A DNA stretch of 64,000 bases. Source: Alphaproteobacteria bacterium. GTDB taxonomy: Bacteria; Pseudomonadota; Alphaproteobacteria; CALKHQ01. The stretch covers positions 62,001 through 126,000 of the forward strand of contig JAWKYB010000011.1 of assembly GCA_041396705.1 (NCBI GenBank), given 5' to 3'. The notes beneath the pieces were generated by a model. It was not told the DNA's origin. It searched no databases and worked only from the letters and a program-made list of their open reading frames with translations. Numbering within the stretch: position 1 is the stretch's first letter; each line of letters opens with the position of its first letter. Below are positions 29,119 through 36,952 of the stretch, in pieces. A program made the position numbers and the translations under genes.

Positions 29119-29264
29119 GCCCGGTCGACGTGGCGCGGATCGAGGCGGCGCTGTCGGCGCTGCTCGACGGCGCCAAGGTGGATCTTCGTATGGCGCAGGA
29201 TCTCAGCCGGTATTTCCGCGATGCCGTCGTGGCCGAGGCGGTGCCACAGTATGTCGCCGGCTGA
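29115..29264 (+). CDS. 49-aa protein translationally coupled to the antitoxin, unknown
   Basis: The GTG at 29115 overlaps the antitoxin stop codon (GTGA), the same spacing used between toxin and antitoxin. The product is a small, mostly helical, acidic-to-neutral protein starting SPVDVARIEAALSALLDG and ending AEAVPQYVAG. Its composition and GC-rich codon use fit a real gene. I do not recognise it. The position suggests a third component of the toxin-antitoxin operon, but it may also be a hitchhiker tied to the following transposase region. Confidence 0.5.
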   Translation: MSPVDVARIEAALSALLDGAKVDLRMAQDLSRYFRDAVVAEAVPQYVAG

Positions 29265-29286
29265 CGCCGTCCGGCTGCGGCACGGG

Positions 29287-29318
29287 CGTGGATGCGCGGG
29301 ACCAGCCCGCGCATGACG
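29287..29318. repeat. REP-type palindrome at the 5' side of the RAYT gene
   Basis: CGTGGATGCGCGGGACC followed by AGCCCGCGCATGACG forms a stem of GATGCGCGGG against CCCGCGCAT with a short loop. This is the layout of the bacterial REP sequence (GTCATGC...GCATCCACG) in alphaproteobacteria. It ends 11 bp before the transposase ATG, the expected place for a cognate REP of a RAYT gene. Confidence 0.65.
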
Positions 29319-29329
29319 GAATAGCGGCC

Positions 29330-30007
29330 ATGGCCCGTCTCGCCCGCACCGTCGTGCCCGGCCTGCCGCACCATGTCACCCAGCGCGGCAACGGGCGGCA
29401 GCAGACGTTCTTCACCGACGACGACTACCGGCTCTATCGCCGGCTGCTCGGCGAGGCGTGCCGGGACCACGGGGTCGGCGTGTGGGCCTGGGTGCTGATG
29501 CCGAACCATGTGCACCTGGTGCTGGCGCCGGAGACGGCCGAGGGGCTGAGCCGGGCGCTGGCGCGGGTGCACCGCGCCCATGCCGGGGCGGTGCACGCCC
29601 GGCTGCAGCGCACAGGGCACTTCTGGCAGGGGCGGTTCGGCGCGGTGGCGCTGGACGAGCCGCACGTCGCGGCCACGCTGCGCTACGTCTACCTGAACCC
29701 GGTCCGCGCGCGGCTGGTCGAGCGGGCGGCGGAGTGGCCGTGGTCGAGCCTGCACGCCCATCGCGGCGCCGCCGACGGCGTCACCGACACCGGCCCGGTC
29801 GAGGCGCGCTTCCCCGGACTGGCCGGGCTGCTGGAGGCGGACGAGACCGACGCGGCGGCGCACAAGGCGCTGCGCCGGGCCGAGAGCATCGGCCGGCCGC
29901 TGGGCGACGCCGCCTTCCTCGCCGCGATCGAGAGCCGGCTCGGCCGCGTGGTCAGCCCGCGCAAGCGCGGCCCGAAACCGAAAGAGGCCAGCGCCCCGGG
30001 GCGGTAG
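29330..30007 (+). CDS. REP-associated tyrosine transposase (RAYT, Y1_Tnp family)
   Basis: 225 aa, start at ATG 29330. It begins MARLARTVVPGLPHHVTQRGNGRQ (given in part), typical of TnpA-REP proteins. The H-u-H metal motif appears as MPNHVHLVL near residue 64 and the catalytic Tyr region as YVYLNPVRARLV near 120, with GHFWQGRFGAVALDE between. RAYTs are single-strand nucleases related to IS200/IS605 transposases and are thought to spread REP palindromes, usually without moving themselves. A REP-type palindrome lies directly upstream. The frame is intact. Confidence 0.92.
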   Translation: MARLARTVVPGLPHHVTQRGNGRQQTFFTDDDYRLYRRLLGEACRDHGVGVWAWVLMPNHVHLVLAPETAEGLSRALARVHRAHAGAVHARLQRTGHFWQGRFGAVALDEPHVAATLRYVYLNPVRARLVERAAEWPWSSLHAHRGAADGVTDTGPVEARFPGLAGLLEADETDAAAHKALRRAESIGRPLGDAAFLAAIESRLGRVVSPRKRGPKPKEASAPGR

Positions 30008-30184
30008 CGGCGCGTGCCCCGGAAGCGGCAGTGGCCGCCATCGTGCTTGCGGCTTGCGCTCGCGTCGGCCGCGATGCCGGGCCCACGCTGTCTGCGCACC
30101 GGCCGCCGTGCGCAGTCCGGCCAGGGCTGGCCGCCGCGGCGCTGGGTGCGCCGGGCGGCCGGGACCCCGGTTTCGGCGGTCGCG

Positions 30185-30725
30185 CTACGGCAGGATCACC
30201 GCGTCGATGACGTGGATCACGCCGTTGCTGGCCTCGATGTCGGCGGCGGTGACGTTGGCCTGGTCGACCTTGACGCCCGCCGTGGCGTCGATGTCGACCG
30301 TGCTGCCTCCACCGTGGCCACCTGCAGCACCTGCCCGGCGATGTCGGACGACATCACCCGACCGGGAATGACGTGGTAGGTCAGGATCTGCTGCAGCCGC
30401 GCCGGTTCTCCGGCTTCAGCAGGTCGTCGACCGTGCCGGGGGGCAGCGCGGCGAAGGCGGCGTCGGTCGGCGCGAACACGGTGTAGGGCCCGGGGCCCTT
30501 CAGGGTGTCGACCAGCCCGGCGGCCTGCACCGCGGCGACCAGCGTGTTGAAGCTGCCGGCGGCGACGGCGGTGTCGACGATATCGGCGGTGGCCTGGGTC
30601 GATGCGGTGGCCTGGGCCGAGGCGGTCGCCTCCGGCGCCGTCCTGCTGCTGCAGGCGGCGAGGCCGAGCGCGGCACAGGCGGCGATGCCGATGGCGGCCG
30701 TGCGAAGTCCTGCGATTTCGATCAC
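30185..30725 (-). pseudogene. Fasciclin-domain lipoprotein gene with two frameshifts
   Basis: From a GTG at 30725 the product starts VIEIAGLRTAAIGIAACAALGLAACSS, a lipoprotein signal with lipobox LAAC, then a Thr/Ala/Gln linker. The FAS1 domain opens with IVDTAVAAGSFNTLVAAV and GPYTVFAPTDAAFAALP. After PENRR the frame is lost near 30400. LQQILTYHVIPGRVM continues in another frame, and a second shift near 30307 is needed to reach VDIDATAGVKVDQANVTAA and VIHVIDAVILP before the stop at 30185. Both look like single missing bases. If restored it would encode a secreted adhesion-type FAS1 protein of about 180 aa. Confidence 0.8.
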
Positions 30726-30885
30726 ATGTCTCTCCCTCGTTGTGTTGGCGTGGACCGGTGGATGCGCGGCACAGCGGCCGTCACCGAAGGTGGTACGCAG
30801 CCCCGTGCGCCGCGGATCATCGCCAGTGCATGCCCGTCGCCGGGATGCGCGGCCGGATGGCAGGCGGATGGCGGGCGGTTGGGCC

Positions 30886-31552
30886 CTACAGCACGCAGCC
30901 GCAGCGGGCGCTGCGGGCATAGGCGTCCAGCCGCGGGTCCGCAGCCGCGCCCGTGGCGAGCCAGGCGTCGACGATCCGCTCCACCGCCTGCGGCCGGGCG
31001 GCGTGCCAGTGGCCGAGGCCGTGCAGCGCGCTTTCCTGGCAGGCGGGCGACGGCAGCGCCAGGGTGGCCTGCATCACCGCCAGCGCGGCGTCCTCCAGCG
31101 CCGGGCGCTGCGGGTCGTCGGCCAGCGCGATGCAGGAAGCAGTCCCACCACATGTAGCAGACGTCGTTCAGCGGCCCGCCGGCCTCGCTGAGATGGCCGA
31201 GGGCGGGCGCGCAGCGCGGCGCGAACAGGGCGGCGAACAGGGTGCCGATCGCCGCGATGCAGCGCAGCCGGTCGGCCACCGGCACCGCCGGCGCGCTGAA
31301 CCAGCCGTCGTCGCCGGTTGCCATGCTGTCGACCAGATAGGTCAGGCCCTGGGCGATCTGGCTGTCGGCGAACCAGGCCAGCGCCGGCACCGGGTCCGCG
31401 AACAGCCGGGTCAGATGGGCGATCGCCTGCGCCGGCGGCGGGTCCCACCAGGCGCAGTCGGCGTCGAAGAACCAGGCAGCACCGTGCGGCCGCACCGCCG
31501 GCCCGAAGGCATGCTCGATCCAGTCCTCGAACGAAAGGTCGGTCAGCCGCAT
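30886..31552 (-). pseudogene. Hypothetical protein gene with one frameshift
   Basis: The ATG at 31552 opens MRLTDLSFEDWIEHAFG, and a Trp-rich globular protein continues to CYMWWDC near 31140. There the frame shifts by one base near 31135, and the natural continuation (CIALADDPQRPALEDAAL, then LPSPACQESALHGLGHWH) is in another frame ending at 30886. The restored protein would be about 221 aa, with a C-terminal Cys pair (SARCGCVL). No family is recognised. It is the third frameshifted gene within 7 kb, which raises the question of local sequence quality. Confidence 0.6.
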
Positions 31553-31672
31553 CGCGCCCGCTCCCGCCGCGTCGTCTCCGGGCGATGGTAGGCAGACAGA
31601 GCCTTACGCTTCGTTGCCGCCGCGGCGCCTGCCGGCTGTTGACAGCCGCGCGCCGGCCCGCATTGTTGCGCC

Positions 31673-32113
31673 ATGCCACGCGCCTATGCATCCGCCGTCA
31701 TCGAGGCCCCGGTCGGCACCGTCTGGGCCACGGTGCGCAACTTCAACGCGCTGCCGGACTGGCACCCGCTGGTCGACGACAGCCGCATCGAGCAGCGGCG
31801 CGCGGCCGACCAGGTCGGCTGCATCCGCAATCTCACGCTCGGCGACGGCGGGCGCATCCGCGAGCAGCTGCTCGGGCTCAGCGACTACGATTTCGCCTGC
31901 ACCTACGCCATCCTGGAAAGCCCGATGGAGGTGCGCAACTACGTCGCCACCCTGCGCCTGTTCCCGATCACCGACCGCAACCACGCCTTCGCCGAATGGA
32001 CCGCGGAGTTCGATTGTGCGCCGGCGGACGAGGCGCCGCTGCTGCGCCAGATCGGCGAGGGCGTGTTCGCCGCCGGCCTGGCCGCGCTGAAGCGCATCTT
32101 CGACGGCCGATGA
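31673..32113 (+). CDS. SRPBCC-family protein (polyketide cyclase/dehydrase-like)
   Basis: 146 aa with the START/Bet v1-like fold pattern: SAVIEAPVGTVWATVRNFNALPDWHPLVDDSRIE at the N-terminus (given in part), a central RIREQLLGLSDYDFACTYAILESPM and a C-terminal helix DEAPLLRQIGEGVFAAGLAALKRI. Such proteins form a hydrophobic cavity for small ligands. It shows clear similarity to the first 150 residues of the next gene, which begins 22 bp downstream, so the two probably arose by tandem duplication. Function unknown. Confidence 0.85.
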   Translation: MPRAYASAVIEAPVGTVWATVRNFNALPDWHPLVDDSRIEQRRAADQVGCIRNLTLGDGGRIREQLLGLSDYDFACTYAILESPMEVRNYVATLRLFPITDRNHAFAEWTAEFDCAPADEAPLLRQIGEGVFAAGLAALKRIFDGR

Positions 32114-32135
32114 GGCCGGCCGCCGCACCCCGGCG

Positions 32136-33662
32136 ATGGTGACGGTCGCGCGCAGCACGGTGATCGACGCGCCGGTCGACGCGGTGTGGGCGGTGCTGCG
32201 CGACTTCAACGGCCACGACCGCTGGCACCCGGCGGTGGCCGAGAGCCGGATCGAGGAGGCCGAGCCGGCCGACCGCATCGGCGCGGTGCGCCGGTTCCGG
32301 CTGGCCGACGGCGGCGTGTTGCGCGAGCAGCTGCTGGCGCTGGACGACCGCACCCGCAGCTTCACCTATTGCCTGCTGGAGGCGCCGCTGCCGCTGCACG
32401 GCTATGTCGCCACCGTCGCGCTCAGGCCGGTGACGCTGGGCGACGCCACCTTCTGGCACTGGCAGTCGCGCTTCGACCCGCCGCCGGGCGAGGCCGAGCG
32501 GCTGGTGCGGCTGGTCGGCGACGCCATCTACGCCGCCGGCTTCGAGGCGATCCGTGCCATCCTGGCCCGGCCGGCGCGCACGCTCGCCGCCCGGCCGGCG
32601 CCGCCGGACACCGCGCCGGATCCGGTGGCGGACCCGGTGGCGGACCCGTTGGCGGACGGGGCGCCGGAGGCCGAGACGGCGGGCACCATCCACGCCCGCG
32701 CCATCGTCGTGCGCAGCCACGGCGGGCCGGAGGTGCTGGCAACGGAGACGGTGGCGGTGCCGCCGCCGGGGCCGGGCGAGATCCGCCTCGCCCAGGCCGC
32801 GGCCGGGGTCAATTTCATCGACGTGCATGGCCGCCAGGGTTCGTCGCGCACGCTGGCGCTGCCCGGCATCCCCGGCCTGGAAGGGGCGGGGCGGGTCACC
32901 GACGTCGGCGCCGGCGTGACCCGTTTCCGCGCCGGCGACCGCGTCGCCTATGCCGGCGGCCCCGCCGGCGCCTATGCCAGCCATCGGTTGCTACCGGCCG
33001 ACGTCGCCGTGCCGCTGCCCGACGACATCGACGCCGTGCTGGCCGGGGCCTCGCTGCTGCGCGGCATGACTGCGGCGGCGCTGCTCACCCGCGTCCACCG
33101 CGTCGGCCCGGACGACCGGGTGCTGGTGCATGCCGCGGCCGGCGGCACCGGCCGCATCCTCGCCCAGTGGGCGCGCGCGCTCGGCGCCCGGGTGATCGGC
33201 ACCGTCTCCGACCCCGCCCGCATCCCGGTCGCGGCCGCAGTGTGCGACGCGGTGATCGACCGCGGCAGCGAGGATGTCGCCGCGCGGGTGCGGACGCTGA
33301 CCGACGGCGCCGGCGCCAGCGTCGTCTATGACGGCATCGGCCGCGCCAGCTTCGCCGGCTCGGTCGCCGCACTCGGCCCGCGCGGCCACCTGGTGCTGTA
33401 CGGCCGCGTCTCCGGCCCGGTCGGCGCCCAGGACCTGGAGGACCTCGGCCGGCGCTCGCTGACGGTGTCGCGGCCGAACTTCGCCGACTATGCCGACAGC
33501 GCCGCGAGCCGGCAGGCGCTGGCCGACGCCTATTTCGCCATGCTGCGCCGCGGCGCCGTGCAGGTCGACATCGCCCGCCGCCTGCCCCTCGATCACGCTG
33601 CCGAGGCCCACCGCCTGCTCGAGGCCGGCACCGCCACCGGCCTGACCGCCCTGGTGTTCTGA
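32136..33662 (+). CDS. Fusion of an SRPBCC domain and a quinone oxidoreductase (zinc-independent MDR)
   Basis: 508 aa in one unbroken frame. Residues about 1-150 are an SRPBCC domain (STVIDAPVDAVWAVLRDFN, REQLLALDDRTRSFTY). A Pro/Asp/Ala linker with three tandem DPVADP-like units spans about 155-185. From about 190 a complete NADPH:quinone reductase follows: AAGVNFIDVHGRQG, GLEGAGRVTDVGAGV, the dinucleotide motif VHAAAGGTGRILAQWARALGARVIG and VYDGIGRASF. Zinc ligands are lacking, as in QOR/zeta-crystallin enzymes. The SRPBCC part may present a ligand to the reductase. The GTG or ATG near 32136 follows the upstream paralogue closely, suggesting an operon. Confidence 0.9.
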   Translation: MVTVARSTVIDAPVDAVWAVLRDFNGHDRWHPAVAESRIEEAEPADRIGAVRRFRLADGGVLREQLLALDDRTRSFTYCLLEAPLPLHGYVATVALRPVTLGDATFWHWQSRFDPPPGEAERLVRLVGDAIYAAGFEAIRAILARPARTLAARPAPPDTAPDPVADPVADPLADGAPEAETAGTIHARAIVVRSHGGPEVLATETVAVPPPGPGEIRLAQAAAGVNFIDVHGRQGSSRTLALPGIPGLEGAGRVTDVGAGVTRFRAGDRVAYAGGPAGAYASHRLLPADVAVPLPDDIDAVLAGASLLRGMTAAALLTRVHRVGPDDRVLVHAAAGGTGRILAQWARALGARVIGTVSDPARIPVAAAVCDAVIDRGSEDVAARVRTLTDGAGASVVYDGIGRASFAGSVAALGPRGHLVLYGRVSGPVGAQDLEDLGRRSLTVSRPNFADYADSAASRQALADAYFAMLRRGAVQVDIARRLPLDHAAEAHRLLEAGTATGLTALVF

Positions 33663-33670
33663 CCCCGGCT

Positions 33671-33987
33671 GTCCTTCGCGACGCCGCCGTTCCCGGCGGC
33701 TTCTCAGGGCGAGGCGAGGGAGGAGAAGGCGGCCGTGCGTCCTTCGAGACGCCGCGCTGGCGCGCGGCTCCTCAGGATGAGGCGGGGGTGGTGTGGGTCT
33801 CGGCCGCCTCCGCCGTGTCGGGTGGGCAATCCGGCACCGCCATGCCGGCCTTTCCGCAACCCGCCCCGCTCCTCATCCTGAGGAGCCGGCCGCAGGGCGG
33901 CGTCTCGAAGGACGCACCCCGCCGCCGCAACCCGCCCCGCTCCTCATCCTGAGGAGCCGGCCACGGGCCGGCGTCTCGAAGGACGCA
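33671..33987. repeat. Four copies of an interspersed palindromic repeat in opposing orientation
   Basis: This 338-bp gap contains no gene. Copies at 33868-33916 and 33939-33987 run GCTCCTCATCCTGAGGAGCC, then a GC-rich core, then GTCTCGAAGGACGCA. Copies at 33671-33716 (diverged) and 33736-33783 are the same unit inverted. Each holds the perfect palindrome CTCCTCA-TCC-TGAGGAG or a decayed version. Such units are common extragenic repeats in alphaproteobacteria. Here they separate the convergent quinone oxidoreductase and iolB genes, where they may also help terminate transcription. Confidence 0.8.
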
Positions 33988-34000
33988 CACCGCCGCCGCC

Positions 34001-34801
34001 CTATTTCGGCAGCAGCCAGCGGTGGCAGGCGCGGGTGTTGACCCGCCACATCCGCTTCGGGCCGGCCATCACGTTGAGGTAGTAGAGGTCGTAGCCGTGG
34101 GCGGTGCCGCAGGGGTGGTAGCCGTAGGGCACCATCACCAGGTCGCCGTCGTGGATGCACATGGTGACGTCCAGCGCCTTGTCGTCGGTGTAGACGCGCT
34201 GGAAGGCGAAGCCCTGCGGCGGGTTCAGCTTGTGGAAGTAGATCTCCTCCAGCCGGGTCTCGTCCGGGAAGTTGTCGGTGTCGTGCTTGTGGCTGGGATA
34301 GGACGACCAGCAGCCCGACGGCGTGATCACCTCCACCACCAGCAGCGAATGGGCCGGCTTGGTCTCCGGCAGGATGTCGCAGACATGGCGGGTGTTGGTG
34401 CCGCTGCCGCGGGTCATGGTGCCGCAGTCCTCCGGCCGGATCAGCCGGGGCGCGTGGTCGCCGCCGCCGGGCGCGGTGCAGACGGCGACCTCGCACGCCG
34501 TCACCGCCTCGATGCCGTAGCCGGTCTTCCACGGCACGTAGACCGACCACGGCCGGCCGGAGAACACGTCGGCACGCTCGCCGATCGCCGCATAGGTCTC
34601 GCCGCCCGCGGCAATCGTCGCCTTGCCGCCGAGGATGACCAGGCAGGCCTCGATGTCGCCGGTCTCGGCCGCGACCCGCTGGCCCGGCTGCAGTCTGTAG
34701 GTGTCGAAGCCGACATAGGTCCAGCCGGCGCTCTGCGGCGTCACCCGGTGAACCAGCCCGGCGGCGTCGGGCGCGTGGTCGGTCAGCAGCAGGTCGGGCA
34801 T
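34001..34801 (-). CDS. iolB: 5-deoxy-glucuronate isomerase
   Basis: 266-aa bicupin enzyme of myo-inositol catabolism, converting 5-deoxy-glucuronate to 5-dehydro-2-deoxy-gluconate in the cytosol. Recognisable features are VTPQSAGWTYVGFD near the start, the metal-binding cupin motif around PSHKHDTDNFPDETRLEEIYF (given in part), and the closing ACHRWLLPK. NTRHVCDILPE is another IolB hallmark. It lies 74 bp downstream of iolC on the same strand. The rest of the inositol pathway (iolD, iolE, iolG, iolA) is not in this window. Confidence 0.94.
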   Translation of the reverse strand: MPDLLLTDHAPDAAGLVHRVTPQSAGWTYVGFDTYRLQPGQRVAAETGDIEACLVILGGKATIAAGGETYAAIGERADVFSGRPWSVYVPWKTGYGIEAVTACEVAVCTAPGGGDHAPRLIRPEDCGTMTRGSGTNTRHVCDILPETKPAHSLLVVEVITPSGCWSSYPSHKHDTDNFPDETRLEEIYFHKLNPPQGFAFQRVYTDDKALDVTMCIHDGDLVMVPYGYHPCGTAHGYDLYYLNVMAGPKRMWRVNTRACHRWLLPK

Positions 34802-34875
34802 TGCGGGTCCTCTCGGATGTGCGGGCGCCAGGCGCCGGTCTTAGCGAACGAACGGCGGCCGCGGCAACGCCGGCG

Positions 34876-36795
34876 TCAGCCGGCCGCGGCCTTCAGCCGG
34901 TCCCAGACGGCGATCAGGCCGGCATAGGCGTCGGCCATCCGCTGGCGGGCGCCGGCGTCGTCGATCTCGCCGCCGAGCCAGGCGCGGGCCGCGGCGCCGA
35001 AGATGGTGCGGCCGACGGCGAAGCCCTTGCACACCGGCTGGCACGCGGCGCGGGCGAAGCTCGCCTCCAGTGCGGCCGCCGGCGCGTCGAGGCCGAGCAG
35101 CAGCACGCCGCGGCACCAGGGGTCGTTGGCGGCGATGGTGTCGGCGATGGCGGCCCAGGCGGCGTCGCTGCCGGGGTCGGGCAGCTTCCACCAGTCCGGC
35201 CAGATGCCGATGGCATAGAAGCGGGCGAGCGCCCGGGCCAGCGTGGTGTCGTCGACCGCTGCCGCGCTTTTCGACGGAATGATCTCCAGCAGCAGCTCGT
35301 GGCCGGTGCGCCGCGCGGCGTCGAACAGGCGCAGCGCCTGCTCTTCCTGTGCCCGGCACAGGTCGGCGGGATCGTCGGGGTGATAGAAGATCAGGCACTT
35401 CACCACCTGCTCGGCCGGCCATTCGCGCAGGGTGCAGCCGACGTCGGCGCCGCCCTCGAACCGCACCGGGACCGAGCCGGGCGCCTCGATCGGCCGGCCG
35501 ATCCAGCAGCCGGTGCCGGTGGCGCGGTCCAGCACGTCCTGACCGTAGCGGCCGTCGAGCAGGATGCCGAAGTCGCTGCGCCCGTCCGCCGCCTGCTGCG
35601 CCGCGTCCAGGCACAGCGCCTTGAATTCGGCGATGCGGCCGCGATCGGCGCCGGCCGCGTCGGCCATCGCCTCCATCTGGGCGCGATGGTCGAACGCCAT
35701 CGCCAGCACCTGCGGCCGCTCGACCGTGCGGTTGGTGGCCCAGTGCACATGCTCCAGCTTGCGGTCGAGGCGGAGCGCGTGTTCCGCGCTGCCATGGGCG
35801 AAGAAATAGTCGAGCTCTGCCCGGCTCGGCACCGCCGGCGCGCAGCCGTGGCGCGAGACCGCGAAGGCGCCGCAGGCGTTGGCGTACTTGCAGGCGGTTT
35901 CGATCGGCTCGCCGCGCAGGTAGCCGAGCAGGAAGCCGCTCATGAACGCATCGCCGGCGCCGAGCACGTTGAACACCTCGACCGGGAAGCCGGGTCCCTT
36001 GATGCCTGACTCGATGTCGTCGGGGATCGGCCCGTCGAACACCACGCAGCCCATCGGCCCGCGCTTGACCACGATCAGCGCTGCCGGCGCCAGCCCGCGG
36101 ATCACCCGGCAGCAGGCCAGGGTGTCGGTGGAGCCGCCGGCGATGTGGATCTCCTCCTCGGTGCCGACGATCACGTCGCACAGCGGCAGGATCGACTGCA
36201 GGTGCGCCGACACGCTGTCGCTGGCGACGAAGCGCTCCTCGCCCAGGCCCAGCCCGGTCAGGCCCCACAGCACCGGCCGATAGTCGATGTCGATGATGAC
36301 CTTGCGGCCGAGCCCGCGGGCGATGCGCATCGCCTTGCGGCTCATCGCGTCCAGGTTCGGCTTGGAGAAGTGGGTGCCGGTGACCAGCACCGCGCCGGCG
36401 CGCGCGATGAACGCCGCGTCGACGTCGTCCTCGCCCAGCGCGGCGTCGGCGCAGTTCTCGCGCACGAAGATCAGCGGGAAGGTCTTCTTGTCGCGGATGC
36501 CGAGGATCACCAGCGCGGTCAGCCGGTCCGGGTCGGTCTTGATGCCGGTGACGTCGACGCCCTCGGCGGCGCAGGTCTCGCGGATGTAGCGGCCCATGTG
36601 CTCGTCGCCGACCGCGGTGATCAGGCCCGGCTTCAGCCCGAGCCGGGCGGAGCCGATGGCGATGTTGGTCGGCGAGCCGCCGACATATTTGGCGAAGCTG
36701 GTCATGTCCTCCAGCCGGCCGCCGACCTGCTCGCCGTAGAGGTCGACCGACGAGCGGCCGATGGTGATGACGTCGAGGGTCGGCGCGGCGGGCAT
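34876..36795 (-). CDS. iolC: 5-dehydro-2-deoxygluconokinase with C-terminal DUF2090 domain
   Basis: 639 aa from the ATG at 36795. Residues about 1-325 are a PfkB kinase: DVITIGRSSVDLYGEQ start, YVGGSPTNIAIGSARLGL, IDIDYRPVLWG and the catalytic GAGDAFMSGFLLGYL near 270 with its Asp base. It phosphorylates 5-dehydro-2-deoxy-D-gluconate. The remaining 310 residues are the DUF2090 aldolase-like domain (VLAMAFDHRAQMEAM, CLIFYHPDD, VCKGFAVGRTIFG) found fused to IolC in many proteobacteria, where it may act as the IolJ aldolase (inference). It is first in a two-gene operon with iolB. Confidence 0.93.
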   Translation of the reverse strand: MPAAPTLDVITIGRSSVDLYGEQVGGRLEDMTSFAKYVGGSPTNIAIGSARLGLKPGLITAVGDEHMGRYIRETCAAEGVDVTGIKTDPDRLTALVILGIRDKKTFPLIFVRENCADAALGEDDVDAAFIARAGAVLVTGTHFSKPNLDAMSRKAMRIARGLGRKVIIDIDYRPVLWGLTGLGLGEERFVASDSVSAHLQSILPLCDVIVGTEEEIHIAGGSTDTLACCRVIRGLAPAALIVVKRGPMGCVVFDGPIPDDIESGIKGPGFPVEVFNVLGAGDAFMSGFLLGYLRGEPIETACKYANACGAFAVSRHGCAPAVPSRAELDYFFAHGSAEHALRLDRKLEHVHWATNRTVERPQVLAMAFDHRAQMEAMADAAGADRGRIAEFKALCLDAAQQAADGRSDFGILLDGRYGQDVLDRATGTGCWIGRPIEAPGSVPVRFEGGADVGCTLREWPAEQVVKCLIFYHPDDPADLCRAQEEQALRLFDAARRTGHELLLEIIPSKSAAAVDDTTLARALARFYAIGIWPDWWKLPDPGSDAAWAAIADTIAANDPWCRGVLLLGLDAPAAALEASFARAACQPVCKGFAVGRTIFGAAARAWLGGEIDDAGARQRMADAYAGLIAVWDRLKAAAG

Positions 36796-36952
36796 GAGAG
36801 GCGTCTCCGGAGCTGCGGGCACGGCGGGCGCATATTGGTGCGCCGGGGTGCGGCTGTCATCCCGCGCGTTGAGCGGCACCGGTCTGCGGCGGCGCTTCCG
36901 CCGGTCGCCGCCAGCGGCTAGGGTCGCGGGCGCACGGATGGGGGCGACGGAC

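Noticed and set aside
33671..33987. Possible CRISPR array
   Set aside because: Repeats occur in both orientations, have unequal spacing, are palindromic and lack unique regular spacers. No cas gene is near. They are interspersed extragenic repeats.
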